Shown here in pieces: positions 17,762-26,905 of a stretch of DNA of 64,000 nt. The DNA is from Prevotella sp. oral taxon 299 str. F0039 (GTDB lineage: Bacteria > Bacteroidota > Bacteroidia > Bacteroidales > Bacteroidaceae): contig NC_022111.1 in the NCBI RefSeq assembly GCF_000163055.2, positions 124,001 to 188,000 on the forward strand, in the 5' to 3' direction. The notes below the pieces were generated by a model that made no database searches, was not told the origin of the DNA, and saw only the letters and a program-made list of their open reading frames with translations. The position numbers and the translations under genes are program-made. Every line of letters begins with the position of its first letter. Within the stretch, counting starts at the first letter, position 1.

Positions 17762-18469
17762 ATGACAAGCAAAAGTATTAAAAATAAAATTTCAAATTTT
17801 GAGACGGGAAAAGTGTTCCGATTGGAAGACTTAGGGCTTTCTCGCAGTGAGCAAAATGCGGCCGTAGTCACTTTGGGAAGACTGGTTCAGGAGGGTGAAA
17901 TAGAGCGCCTCAGTCGAGGTACTTATTATAAACCCAAACAAACAAGATTTGGTGTTGTTGGTCCGTCCATGGAAGAACGATTCCGTGACTTACTCTATGA
18001 CAACGACACCCTTATAGGTTATCTGACCGGGTTCTATGCATTCAACTTGTTTGGATTGACAACGCAACAGTCTTCAACTCTTGAGATAGGCTCCAATTTC
18101 CCTAAACGGAACGGAAAACGTGGAATGTATACGATTCGTTTTGTATTGCAGAAAAATCCCATCAATCGAGGTAATATCGAAATGCTGCGTATATTAGACT
18201 GCTTGAAGTGGATTAAAAAGATACCTGATACAACTACTGACAGATCATATATTCTCTTAAAGGCAAAAGTCAATGACTACTCTAAGGATGAGCAGACGCA
18301 ACTGGTCAATCTTGCCTTAAAATACTCTCCGCTCACGCGAGCTTTATTGGGCTCAATGCTAACCAATGATTCTCTTGCGGCTACATTATTTCAAACATTA
18401 AGTCCACTTACACGATTTAGAGTCGGACTCTCACCAACTTTAGTTTCTAGTCAATGGAACATACAATAA
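17762..18469 (+). CDS. AbiEi-type antitoxin and transcriptional autoregulator
   Basis: The 235-residue protein has an N-terminal winged helix (about 1-65, RLEDLGLSRSEQNAAVVTLG, then LSRGTYYKP) and a larger AbiEi C-terminal domain with TGFYAFNLFGLTTQQ. In this family the N-terminal part represses the operon and the C-terminal part neutralises the toxin without binding it stably (type IV). I chose the ATG at 17762 because the promoter -7 box ends at 17744; an upstream in-frame extension would lie inside the operator. It overlaps the toxin gene by 16 bases. Confidence 0.85.
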   Translation: MTSKSIKNKISNFETGKVFRLEDLGLSRSEQNAAVVTLGRLVQEGEIERLSRGTYYKPKQTRFGVVGPSMEERFRDLLYDNDTLIGYLTGFYAFNLFGLTTQQSSTLEIGSNFPKRNGKRGMYTIRFVLQKNPINRGNIEMLRILDCLKWIKKIPDTTTDRSYILLKAKVNDYSKDEQTQLVNLALKYSPLTRALLGSMLTNDSLAATLFQTLSPLTRFRVGLSPTLVSSQWNIQ

Positions 18470-19452
18470 AAGATTCTCTATATTTAGACACTGAGTTATT
18501 CATGGAATTGGTACAAACTTCGTCAGAAGATTTGAAAATCCCTATACAGTTAATAGAGAAAGACTATCATATTTCAAGAATACTTCGTGCATTGTCCAGA
18601 AGTTCTTATGAGTCAAAAATCGTATTTAAGGGAGGAACTTCTTTATCAAAGGCATATCAACTGATAGATAGGTTTTCAGAGGATGTGGATTTTGCTGTCA
18701 TCAGCGGGGATATGAGTGGCAATCAGGTTAAAATACTTTTATCAAATTTGATGAAAGAGGTTACTATGGGCTTGACAGAGGACAATACCTTTTCAGATAT
18801 ATCCAAAGGCTCAAAATACAGGAAACAAGCCTTCTCCTATACAGCATATACAGGTTTTGATACTTCTGTAAATCCTGTTCCTGCAAGAATTATTGTAGAG
18901 ATTAGTGCATTTGCCAATCCTTTTCCATACGAGAAAAGGATGATAGAGCCTTTTGTTACTACATATCTGAAAAAGCAAAAGATGGAAGATGTGATAGAGA
19001 AGTATCACCTTGAACCTTTTGAACTGAATGTCTTATCTCTTAGACAAACCTTGTGTGAGAAAATAGTGTCTCTCATTCGCTTTTCAATGAGCGAGCAGCC
19101 AACTGCATCATTATCATCTAAAATACGCCACTTCTATGACTTGAATGCGCTATTGAATATCAAAGAATTAGAAGATTATGTATGTAGAAAAGAATTTGTT
19201 CGAGACATAAAGATTTTGGTGGAACATGACCAACAAGCTTTTGACGAGCCTTTGGGCTGGAAAGACCTAAAAGACATAAATCAGTCTCCATTGGTAGTGG
19301 ATTTTGATCATTTATGGGAGATTTTGACTCCCAAATACGTAGAGAACCTATCTGCTATAGCTTATCGAGATATTCCATCTTCAAATACCATAAAAGCATC
19401 ATTTCTGAAAATACTGAAGTCTTTGAGAGAAATTGACCTCACGAATGAATAG
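18454..19452 (+). CDS. AbiEii/AbiGii-family nucleotidyltransferase toxin
   Basis: The 332-residue protein is a DNA-polymerase-beta-like nucleotidyltransferase. Motif I is FKGGTSLSKAYQLIDRFSED followed by VDF, holding the GG(S/T) and paired acidic residues. Motif III residues (SSKIRHFYDLNAL) lie near 222. Family knowledge: AbiEii-type toxins halt growth, for example on phage infection, by adding nucleotides to RNA such as tRNA 3' ends. All expected catalytic residues are present, so it looks active. It is co-transcribed with AbiEi through a 16-base overlap. Its target RNA is not predictable from sequence. Confidence 0.88.
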   Translation: MEHTIKDSLYLDTELFMELVQTSSEDLKIPIQLIEKDYHISRILRALSRSSYESKIVFKGGTSLSKAYQLIDRFSEDVDFAVISGDMSGNQVKILLSNLMKEVTMGLTEDNTFSDISKGSKYRKQAFSYTAYTGFDTSVNPVPARIIVEISAFANPFPYEKRMIEPFVTTYLKKQKMEDVIEKYHLEPFELNVLSLRQTLCEKIVSLIRFSMSEQPTASLSSKIRHFYDLNALLNIKELEDYVCRKEFVRDIKILVEHDQQAFDEPLGWKDLKDINQSPLVVDFDHLWEILTPKYVENLSAIAYRDIPSSNTIKASFLKILKSLREIDLTNE

Positions 19453-19491
19453 GGATTATCTTCTATAGATTCTTAAAGCAAATATCAAAGG

Positions 19492-19530
19492 GAGGAGATA
19501 GATGAGGTAGTACGAAAGCGAGATGATTGA
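19492..19530 (+). pseudogene. 3' scrap of a second excisionase-like HTH gene
   Basis: Thirteen codons read EEIDEVVRKRDD and stop, matching the [13 protein letters not shown] end of the HTH gene at 17363-17671; 32 of 39 bases agree with 17633-17671. It lies 40 bases beyond the AbiEii stop, so the AbiE cassette sits between two versions of the same gene end. Confidence 0.65.
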
Positions 19531-19554
19531 TGACAAAGGGCTTCAAACCTAACA

Positions 19555-19597
19555 GTTAGATTTTGGCAAAATATTTATTTTATTGCCAAAGTCTAAC
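19555..19597. terminator. Hairpin between abiEii side and the helicase gene
   Basis: GTTAGATTTTGGCAA (19555-19569) pairs with 19583-19597 (TTGCCAAAGTCTAAC) with one G-T wobble and a 13-base AT-rich loop. It separates convergent transcription units. The rest of 19531-19703 shows nothing else that I can support. Confidence 0.55.
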
Positions 19598-19703
19598 TAT
19601 CGCATAGATATATATTGGCTGATTTTCCTCTTGGGAATAGTTCGGAAATTTCCTCATAAGTCAACTATTAGTTTACTTGCAGGAAAGAAAAACAACCATT
19701 CTT

Positions 19704-21419
19704 TTAACGTCTCCACTTGGGTCTGAAACTCTGCAAACGACTATATTCCTCTTTGTCTTGGGCAGGATTGTTCTCATTCTTTATTTTGGCAGAGTTGTTG
19801 GATAAATCTTTTCCTTGCTTTATTTCCTCTTTTTCTTCCTTTTCTTCATCTGGCGGAGTAAGGGTAAGCGCAATCTTTCTGTCCAATTCAGCAGCTTCAC
19901 TTTTAAGTGAGCGAAGCTCGTCCTCTTTTTTCCAAGAACTGTTGGCAATGTTAGTGTAAATGTCTTTATTGGCTACAACCTTTGCCATTTCCTTCTCATG
20001 CGACTCTATTACCTTTGGAATACGCTCCAAGACATTGATAAAATTCTGACACGCAAGTTTCGGGTCCGTAGCCAACTTACCATTATTATAGGTATAGTAG
20101 ATACTCTCCTGCCCCTTGACAAAGAAACGGTTCACGGAGCAGTCAAACAGTTCTTTTGAGGTACTCTCTGTCTTCACCATGATGGAAAAGCCATAAATCT
20201 CTCCGATTTTGTTGTACTCGCCTTTGGTGCGTGCCTTGTCGTTAATCTCCTGCAGGCGTGCAGCAATAACTTTGAGGTCCGTACTGTCCTCCACGCCTTT
20301 GATGGTGAGTTTATTGATTGGATTGCCGTCCTTATCACGCTCCACACGCTTCTCAAAGCATGCCAAGTCCGCCTTGGCTTCCTTAATCTTGTCCGAATGG
20401 AAAGACACGGAGCTGTTAATCTCCGCCAACTTTCCCGTTGCGGCATCACGCTCACGGAGGAAATTCTTGCGCTCGGATTCCAGCGTGGCAATCTTCTTGT
20501 CGAGTTTGGCTTTCTCTAACAAGTCTGTATTACCGGATAGCACAGCAACATACTCTGAAAAGTTCATACCGCTATCCTCGTCCATCGAGCCCTCGTCAAT
20601 GGTACGACTACCGAGCGTATTGGTCTTCAACTGATTGATAAACAATTGCTTGTTATGCAGCAGATTGAACTTGTAGCTGTCCAGAGACCGCTCTACGGCA
20701 TAGATAATCACATCAACCTTGTTGTCCGCAAACTCCTTGGCGATAAGGTTTCCCTTGCGCACAGCTCGTCCGTTACGCTGCTCTAAGTCCGAAGGTCGCC
20801 AAGGCGTGTCCAAATGATGGACCGCCACGGCACGTTGCTGTGCGTTCACGCCAGTACCCAACATAGAGGTAGAACCGAAGATAATGCGAATATCACCACG
20901 GTTCATCGCATCTACCATCGCCTTCTTAGCTTTCTCGTTCTTACATTCCTGAATGAAGCGTATCTCGTAGGACGGGATATGATAGTCCTCTACCAACTTA
21001 CGCTTGATTTCCGAATAGACATTGAAGTCTCCACCGGGCTTATAAGTACCTAAATCAGAGAAAACGAACTGCGTCCCTTTCTGTGCATCGTACTTTTGGT
21101 AATAGTCATTGAGCATCTTGGCACAGTGACTTGCCTTGTTATCTATATGATCTGAGTAAGCATTTTCATCAATCATGCGTAAATCAAGGCTCATCTTGCG
21201 GGCGTAGTCTGTTGCGATAAGCATCTTTGCCCTTTCCTCGCTCTCACTCAGTGGTGCTCGTCCTAAGATTGTAGCATCGCCACTCTTGGCAAACTCCATC
21301 AGCTTGCCGATAAAAACCTCCTGCTCGGGTGTGGGCGGTATGTTATGCAGTATCTCATTTTTCTCAGGGCGGTCGATACCGATGTCCTTGGCAGTGCGAA
21401 AATCGCAAATCTCCGCATA
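19704..21419 (-). pseudogene. C-terminal half of the split DNA methylase/helicase
   Basis: The frame is open from the insertion junction: [20 protein letters not shown] leads into the 531 residues from [13 protein letters not shown] to [11 protein letters not shown]. It carries the second helicase domain: a [11 protein letters not shown] strand, [13 protein letters not shown], and the [11 protein letters not shown] arginine-finger motif VI, followed by a long coiled-coil region. It is the direct continuation of the gene part at 38346-42877, separated by the 16.9-kb nested element. Rejoined, the protein would be about 2,080 residues, the usual size of the family. No start signal is evident here, so this half is probably not expressed. 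Confidence 0.85.
21412..21419. repeat. Left attachment-site repeat of the nested element
   Basis: TCCGCATA, identical to 38346-38353. Reading leftward on the minus strand, this is the point where the helicase coding sequence resumes (Tyr-Ala-Glu codons). Just inside the element are GTAATC/GATTAC (21438-21453) and GCAGAATA/TATTCTGC (21463-21470 and 21535-21542) inverted repeats, possible arm-binding sites. The remaining part of 21420-21667 shows no gene. Confidence 0.7.
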
Positions 21420-21667
21420 AAAGTAATGGGGGTGAATGTAATCGACTGATTACTAATAAAAAGCAGAATATATAATCTGATAAGGTGAACGACTAAGAAA
21501 CGAGCGAGTTTCTTTCCCTTTCTTTATTCTGCAAAGTCTCAAAGAACTCTCTGTTTGATGTTGCAAAGATAGCGATATAATTCATATAAGCAAAGTATTT
21601 ACGTTGTTTTTTCAATGAAAATCAACCTTAGACATTTCTAATTCTATAAAATCGCCATTTTAAGGTA

Positions 21668-21698
21668 TTGCATATATCTATGAACAATGGTAATTTTG
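21668..21698 (+). promoter_or_regulatory. Promoter of the outer-membrane beta-barrel gene
   Basis: TTG at 21668-21670, exactly 20 bases, then TAATTTTG at 21691-21698. The ATG at 21703 is only four bases after the -7 box, so the mRNA should be leaderless or nearly so. Confidence 0.7.
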
Positions 21699-21702
21699 CA
21701 AA

Positions 21703-24204
21703 ATGATAATCAAAAGAATTCTTTTAATCTTCATCATTCTACTTCTGCTGTTTCCCACTGCTAATGCTACTATTTTGAATTTAGTTGTGGGTGATACTAT
21801 ATACCCTACTCGAAAACATGTTTCTTCATTACATAAAACGATAGAACTCGATGAAGTTCAAGTTATTGGACAGCGGAAATTGTTTTCCATAAGAAAAGAC
21901 ACCACGTTTATCAATACTGATTGCCTTCGAGTAAGGAAAGGTGCTAACTTGGAAGACTTAATCAGGAATATTCCGGGCATGGAATACGACAAGGCGAACA
22001 GGCAACTATCATTCAAAGGAAAGCCATTGAACGGCGTAAACATCAATGGCGAGACCTTTATGGGCAACGACATTATCGCAGCGTTGGAGAATATGCCAAC
22101 CGATGCAGTGGAACTACTGAAACTGTATGACATGCTCAGCGCATTGGAGAAAATGACGGGAGTAGATGATGGTGCTGACAATTATGTGCTGGACATCAAG
22201 ACCAAATCTACCTACAATGGCAGCCTGACAGGAACACTAACGGCTGAACACGGCAATCGCGACAGACGCAGGGATGAGGTACAGGGCAATCTATTCAATG
22301 CCGATGGCGAAAACACCTCGCTGACTTTGCGCTCTGACAATCTTAGTAATATGAACATTGGGGGAAACAATTTCCAAAACATATTGTCGGGCAATATCGT
22401 GAAGAAATTTGGTAAGAAAATTACGCTCAATGCAAGCCTCTCACTCAATGCCTTCCACAATGGAAGCGAGAATCATGACTATGATGAGCAATATCTTTCA
22501 TCGGGAACAAAATATCGGGAATCAATGCTGCTTTCCTTGAGCAAGAATCACAGTAATGCCGCAAACATAAATCTGCAGTATAACATAGACAAAAAGACTT
22601 TGCTGAATATAAGTGCAAATGGAAACTTCGGACGGTCAGACAACCTGACTGACAACACAACATACCTATATGAGCGCAATACGGCTGCGGACACGCTGAC
22701 CTCGGGAACGCTGCGAAATAACACAAAAAGCAATGGAAAGAATTACCATGTATCTGCCGACCTCACACGGCGGATTGGCAAGGCTGGGGCATCATTTACC
22801 GTGAAGGCGACACTTGGCGGTAACTCGAATGAAACTAATAATACCAGCCTTTCACTGACGAAATTCCACCACCTGCGCAACGCTGTGGGCGGAGATTCAC
22901 TACTGTTGCGCAATCTTTGCCAACAACTGCCCACCCTGCGCAACGAAAGCAGAATATCATTGCAATATACCCATCCTTTTGGCAAACAGTTGAAATTGCA
23001 GACAGGGTACGGACTGCATCACGAAGAGGATAGAAACACAAGCAACACTTACGACTATACTATACCGAATAGACCATACATAGATAGCCTAAGTTATGAG
23101 AACACACTATCTATATGTGGGCAGGAACTCGCCCTGAGAATGGATTATAAGGGTAAGCAATGGAAGATAAACAGTGGCATTGATGTAGAATGGCAACGCA
23201 GGAATATCTGCCGGCAACACAATTCGGAAACAGTGGACTATACAGTTAAGGCTACGGAATACAAGCCCAAGTTCGGCGCAAAGTGGAACAACGGAAAAAT
23301 AGAAGTTGAACTGCGTTATAACGGAAACACACAACAGCCTTCCATACAGGCTTTGCTGACACTTGATGACAAGAGCAACCCGCTGTCCGTGAAGATAGGC
23401 AATCCGCAGTTGAAGCCAGCCTATCAACAACAACTGTCCATCAGATTAAATGAGAGAAAATATGGTATTACCTTTATGGGCAATTACCACAACTCGTTCA
23501 ATGATTTTGCAGAGGAAGTAACGTATGACTCAAATACTGGCGCACGGACATACAGAACTGTCAATATCAACGGAAATTATTCTGTGGACGGGATGCTGCA
23601 ATGGCAGAAACAAGTGAAGCGTCTGATGCTCTCTGGTACTATGAGAACTTCTTTTAAAAACCACGTCTATCTCTTTCACGAACAAACGTACGGTAATGCT
23701 TTGAAGAGCAAGACACATACAACGGGTAATGAGGTTAGCCTACGATTGAACTACCAGCCGAAATGGGGGAATATTGACCTACACGCCAGTTGGCAACTCT
23801 ACCGTTCCAACAACTTACTGACAAACACCCATGTAAATACCATTGACTACGACTGTGGCATCAGCGGCACAGTAGAACTTCCCCACGACATTGAAATATG
23901 GGGCGATGCAAATTGTCATCTGCGCCGAGGAACCTATTCAACCACAGATGATGACCAGTGGCTATTGAACGTGGGAGCATCGTGGCGTTTTCTCAGGAAG
24001 AAACAAGCCACGCTCTCATTCAAATGGAACGACATTCTGAATAGGCGAAGGGACCTCAACCGTTCCGTTTCAGGTTACGGGTATCACGAGAGTTTCCGAC
24101 CGCAGATACATAGTTATGCCCTCGTATCGCTGCGATACCGTTTTAGCCTTACCAAAAGTAAAACAGATAAAAATTCTCACAAACAGCAAAATCCTAATAA
24201 ATAA
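21703..24204 (+). CDS. TonB-dependent-receptor-like outer-membrane beta-barrel protein
   Basis: The 833-residue product has a signal peptide (about 1-22). A plug-like domain follows (about 46-180, DEVQVIGQRKLFSIRKDTTF, then NIPGMEYDKANRQLSFKGKP and VNINGETFMGND), and then a long barrel of alternating polar/aromatic strands. It ends with aromatic-rich strands and a basic tail (TKSKTDKNSHK). This plug/barrel type is frequent in Bacteroidota and differs from SusC because it lacks a clear N-terminal carboxypeptidase-like domain. The substrate is not evident; neighbours suggest iron or haem. The start sets the signal peptide, so the ATG next to the -7 box appears real. Confidence 0.82.
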   Translation: MIIKRILLIFIILLLLFPTANATILNLVVGDTIYPTRKHVSSLHKTIELDEVQVIGQRKLFSIRKDTTFINTDCLRVRKGANLEDLIRNIPGMEYDKANRQLSFKGKPLNGVNINGETFMGNDIIAALENMPTDAVELLKLYDMLSALEKMTGVDDGADNYVLDIKTKSTYNGSLTGTLTAEHGNRDRRRDEVQGNLFNADGENTSLTLRSDNLSNMNIGGNNFQNILSGNIVKKFGKKITLNASLSLNAFHNGSENHDYDEQYLSSGTKYRESMLLSLSKNHSNAANINLQYNIDKKTLLNISANGNFGRSDNLTDNTTYLYERNTAADTLTSGTLRNNTKSNGKNYHVSADLTRRIGKAGASFTVKATLGGNSNETNNTSLSLTKFHHLRNAVGGDSLLLRNLCQQLPTLRNESRISLQYTHPFGKQLKLQTGYGLHHEEDRNTSNTYDYTIPNRPYIDSLSYENTLSICGQELALRMDYKGKQWKINSGIDVEWQRRNICRQHNSETVDYTVKATEYKPKFGAKWNNGKIEVELRYNGNTQQPSIQALLTLDDKSNPLSVKIGNPQLKPAYQQQLSIRLNERKYGITFMGNYHNSFNDFAEEVTYDSNTGARTYRTVNINGNYSVDGMLQWQKQVKRLMLSGTMRTSFKNHVYLFHEQTYGNALKSKTHTTGNEVSLRLNYQPKWGNIDLHASWQLYRSNNLLTNTHVNTIDYDCGISGTVELPHDIEIWGDANCHLRRGTYSTTDDDQWLLNVGASWRFLRKKQATLSFKWNDILNRRRDLNRSVSGYGYHESFRPQIHSYALVSLRYRFSLTKSKTDKNSHKQQNPNK

Positions 24205-24243
24205 GGATTGCAAAAATAAAAATAAAATCATAAGAAATAGGTA

Positions 24244-24274
24244 TTGTGAAATCCAAACAAGGCTCCTACCTTTG
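24244..24274 (+). promoter_or_regulatory. Promoter of the LRR lipoprotein operon
   Basis: TTG at 24244-24246, 20 bases, then TACCTTTG at 24267-24274. The start near 24280 leaves a leader of about 25 bases before the ATG at 24305. It follows the barrel gene stop by about 40 bases, so this operon has its own control. Confidence 0.75.
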
Positions 24275-24304
24275 CAACTCAAAACAATTAATTTATTATC
24301 GAAA

Positions 24305-25699
24305 ATGAAAATAGTAAAGAATTTAACATTACCAGTATTGGTATTCCTTGTGATGGGACTTGCCTCATGTAGCAGTGATGATAATACAGTTCATTACAGC
24401 ACAAACTCCCTTAAAAATACAGAATTGATGACTGTGTTGAAATCGAAAGGTTATCAGTTCGACAAAGACGGTAAGTTGGAACTCAACGATTTGGCCAACA
24501 ATACCACATCGCTTGACCTTAGCGGTACAAACCTGAAGGATCTCAGCGGTCTTGATATTCTTCCAAACCTAAAAGATGTAAAACTCTCCAATAACGGGTA
24601 TGGACCTGTTTTCGACTTCGCTCAGCTGCCAGCACAAATTACCGGTGTAGATTTGACGGGCAACGACATTTATGACTTTGAAGGACTGGTGAATGTAAAG
24701 ACGGAAGAGAATGGTGATGAAACCGTAACACAGTTGCACAAAATCACAAAATTGTACTTGCCACAGACAGCAAAGTTCAACATCAAAGACCTTGTGCGTT
24801 TCTATCGAGAGAAGAAGGCAGAGATTGAGTCTGGAAGTATAGACGTGAAGATGGAAACAGCAAAAGGCGACTTGCAGAAATACAATACCATTCGCGAGAT
24901 ACCTGATGAGAATATAAGGGCTAATTTCAAAAAATATTTTTCCAGCATCTTTGATGAAGACGGTATTCATATTGACATCAGCAAGCGGTTAAGCAACAAA
25001 GATAGGTCGAATGCCTGTGTATTTAATAAGTGGTATGGAGTAGCCACTGCTGAAACACTGGAAGGGGTACAATATATTGTGAACAATCCTTATTGGGACG
25101 GCAAACTTCTTACTGTAAACCTGACAAACAAAGCGAAACTCCCATACCTGAGACCCTGTAGCGGTCTCATGACCTTGTCATTGACAGACGTGGATGCCTC
25201 TGAAGGCATCAATCTTGAGGATGCTACAAACATGACAGGTCTCCTATGGGTAAAGGTTAGCGGTATTAGCGAAATAGATTTAAGCCATAGTACCCTGTTT
25301 GGTCAGAGAGCGATTGAGCAGGAACAGGATGGTCCCGGTGGTTCCTCACTTGTTTTTGTAGAATGCCCGGATTTGAAAAAGATAGCTTTACCGGAAAAAA
25401 GCGGATTGCGATCTTATATGATAACATTTGCGAATATGAAGAGTTTAGAACAGGTAGATTTGTCCAAATTTAAGATGATATCCAATTTGGAACTTGGTGG
25501 TTTATCTGCGAATTGTCGTGTTACCTATCCGGAATTGACGGAATTTCATACCTACGATAAAAAAACCTCTTTTGCGTGTACGCAAGACGTGTTTGACAGA
25601 CAGGAAACAAAAGACTTTATCAAGAAGTATCTCAAGGTCTTGACCAGTGGTGGTGGCTACATAGATGGAGTTGAATGGTCATCACTAATTAATAATTAA
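24305..25699 (+). CDS. Leucine-rich-repeat surface lipoprotein
   Basis: The 464-residue product starts with a lipoprotein signal (MKIVKNLTLPVLVFLVMGLA, then SC as the lipobox cysteine, followed by SSDDN). LRR-like repeats appear at about 70-125 (SLDLSGTNLKDLSGLDILPN, then VDLTGNDIYDFEGL) and again at 255-420 (LTVNLTNKAKLPYLRPC, LTDVDASEGINLEDA, EQVDLSKF). A non-repeat segment lies between them. I chose 24305 because the promoter ends at 24274 and the lipobox then falls at the normal distance; a longer in-frame start would lie inside the preceding gene. It probably sits on the outer membrane. Partner proteins are likely its co-transcribed neighbours; ligand unknown. Confidence 0.78.
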   Translation: MKIVKNLTLPVLVFLVMGLASCSSDDNTVHYSTNSLKNTELMTVLKSKGYQFDKDGKLELNDLANNTTSLDLSGTNLKDLSGLDILPNLKDVKLSNNGYGPVFDFAQLPAQITGVDLTGNDIYDFEGLVNVKTEENGDETVTQLHKITKLYLPQTAKFNIKDLVRFYREKKAEIESGSIDVKMETAKGDLQKYNTIREIPDENIRANFKKYFSSIFDEDGIHIDISKRLSNKDRSNACVFNKWYGVATAETLEGVQYIVNNPYWDGKLLTVNLTNKAKLPYLRPCSGLMTLSLTDVDASEGINLEDATNMTGLLWVKVSGISEIDLSHSTLFGQRAIEQEQDGPGGSSLVFVECPDLKKIALPEKSGLRSYMITFANMKSLEQVDLSKFKMISNLELGGLSANCRVTYPELTEFHTYDKKTSFACTQDVFDRQETKDFIKKYLKVLTSGGGYIDGVEWSSLINN

Positions 25700-25714
25700 C
25701 AAAACATAAAAAAG

Positions 25715-26185
25715 ATGAAACATTTATTTATTTCTACCGTATTGACGGTAATCAGCATTTTAGGATTTGCAGTAAATTCTAATGCGCAGACAGGTACTTA
25801 CAATGGTACGTTGAGTAACATTACTATGAATGGGAAATCATACAATGATGCTACAAATCAGAGCTTTACATTGACAAGCACTGGTGGTAACCTGTATGAT
25901 TTGAGAGGTACAGTGGGACCTATTGGCAAGATGCCAGGAACAATCAAAGTAGAACTTAAAGTTTCTATCAACAACGGAGTTGTTACAGCAACGACCCCCA
26001 TAGGCGGTTATGCCGGTAAATTGATGTTGTTGGATGGTGGATTACCCATTAAAATTAAATTATCCAGTTTTACAGGCTCTCTTGTAAATAATGAACTCCA
26101 TTTCGTTCTTGACACATACGCAGGTTGGCAATTTGTTCCTGTCTTCCCTGCTTCTGTTACTTTTGACGGTACGCTACAACCATAA
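25715..26185 (+). CDS. Secreted calycin-like beta-barrel protein
   Basis: The 156-residue product has a signal peptide (residues 1-24, ending NSNAQ) and a single all-beta domain beginning GTYNGTLSNITMNG and closing with SVTFDGTLQP. This matches the Calycin_like family common beside TonB receptors and HmuY proteins in Bacteroidota. Calycins bind small hydrophobic ligands; by context a haem or siderophore role is possible. It lies 15 bases after the LRR lipoprotein gene and 10 bases before the next lipoprotein gene, so all three form one operon. Confidence 0.8.
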   Translation: MKHLFISTVLTVISILGFAVNSNAQTGTYNGTLSNITMNGKSYNDATNQSFTLTSTGGNLYDLRGTVGPIGKMPGTIKVELKVSINNGVVTATTPIGGYAGKLMLLDGGLPIKIKLSSFTGSLVNNELHFVLDTYAGWQFVPVFPASVTFDGTLQP

Positions 26186-26194
26186 CAAGGCGAC

Positions 26195-26827
26195 ATGCGA
26201 TTCATAACAGTAAAATGTATCCTTTGCCTCTTGGCAGTGTTCTCATTGGGTTTATCTTCCTGTAACAGTGATGACAATTTGGAACAAAAAGCCCCCGCTC
26301 AGGAATACCTAAAAGAGGCAAAGGATATTTTGTCAGGAGATATTGTCCTTTCCACAAAAGCGACAATGAACACGGTCGATAAGACCCTCCTGCCCCAAGG
26401 ATGTCCTACTAAATTTAATTTCAATTGGGAGAAGGACAGTCTTCGTCTGACGCTCGATGGCTTTACCGTAGGCAAGATGCCATTGATTGTGTATTTCTCA
26501 TGCAAATGTAAGTTTATGCAACTCAACTCTTGGGAAAAAGACGAATATAAAGGGGATGGCTGGATAAAGTTTAAGGGTAAGGACGGTAGCGTTACGGGAA
26601 ATCCTAAAGATGATTCCGGAGTACAGCAAGGAAGTGGCGCAGGTGTAGAAGGCTATCTGAATGTGAAAACAAACCAGATTACATTCATAGTTGATTACAA
26701 CATGATGAACGTACGTTCCGAGTGTTTCTTGCAGACCATCGACAAGAACCGTATCAACAATTACGAAGCCGAGTTTGCCCAATACGAGAAGGACTTGGCA
26801 GCCTATAAGAAGGAACACGGATTGTAA
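26195..26827 (+). CDS. DUF4840-like lipoprotein of unknown function
   Basis: The 210-residue product has a lipoprotein signal ending LSLGLSSC-type (CILCLLAVFSLGLSSC, cysteine about residue 23, followed by NSDDN). A beta-rich domain follows (about 40-190), including FNFNWEKDSLRLTLDGFTVG and YLNVKTNQITFIVDYN. A charged helix closes the protein. I associate this with the DUF4840/DUF4903 lipoproteins often found next to calycin-like proteins; the exact family name is uncertain. It is the last gene before an intrinsic terminator and shares the promoter at 24244. Confidence 0.7.
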   Translation: MRFITVKCILCLLAVFSLGLSSCNSDDNLEQKAPAQEYLKEAKDILSGDIVLSTKATMNTVDKTLLPQGCPTKFNFNWEKDSLRLTLDGFTVGKMPLIVYFSCKCKFMQLNSWEKDEYKGDGWIKFKGKDGSVTGNPKDDSGVQQGSGAGVEGYLNVKTNQITFIVDYNMMNVRSECFLQTIDKNRINNYEAEFAQYEKDLAAYKKEHGL

Positions 26828-26847
26828 TACGTTACAAATATGACAAT

Positions 26848-26887
26848 AAAGGAAGTGAGGGGCTGTGAGTGCTTTCACTTCCTTTTT
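26848..26887 (+). terminator. Intrinsic terminator or attenuator before the TonB receptor gene
   Basis: AAAGGAAGTGA (26848-26858) pairs with TCACTTCCTTT (26875-26885) and runs into a T-tract. It is the only signal between the lipoprotein operon and the receptor ATG at 26906; no TAnnTTTG box is visible in the gap. Confidence 0.7.
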
Positions 26888-26905
26888 CAATAATAAAAAG
26901 AAACG

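Larger units (their letters stand above)
14460..19530. mobile_element. Remnant of a Bacteroides-type mobilizable element carrying an AbiE cassette
   Basis: The gene order (unknown protein, HTH, toprim/RecA-like ATPase, HTH) with 4- to 35-base overlaps is that of the replication module of small mobilizable elements in Bacteroidota. The integrase and relaxase such elements normally have are absent. An AbiEi/AbiEii pair follows the last HTH gene, and a scrap of a second HTH 3' end lies beyond it. True element ends are not identified; borders given are gene borders. Confidence 0.5.

Noticed and set aside
24116..24304. Earlier start for the LRR lipoprotein
   Set aside because: It would overlap the barrel gene by about 90 bases and place the lipoprotein signal deep inside the protein.
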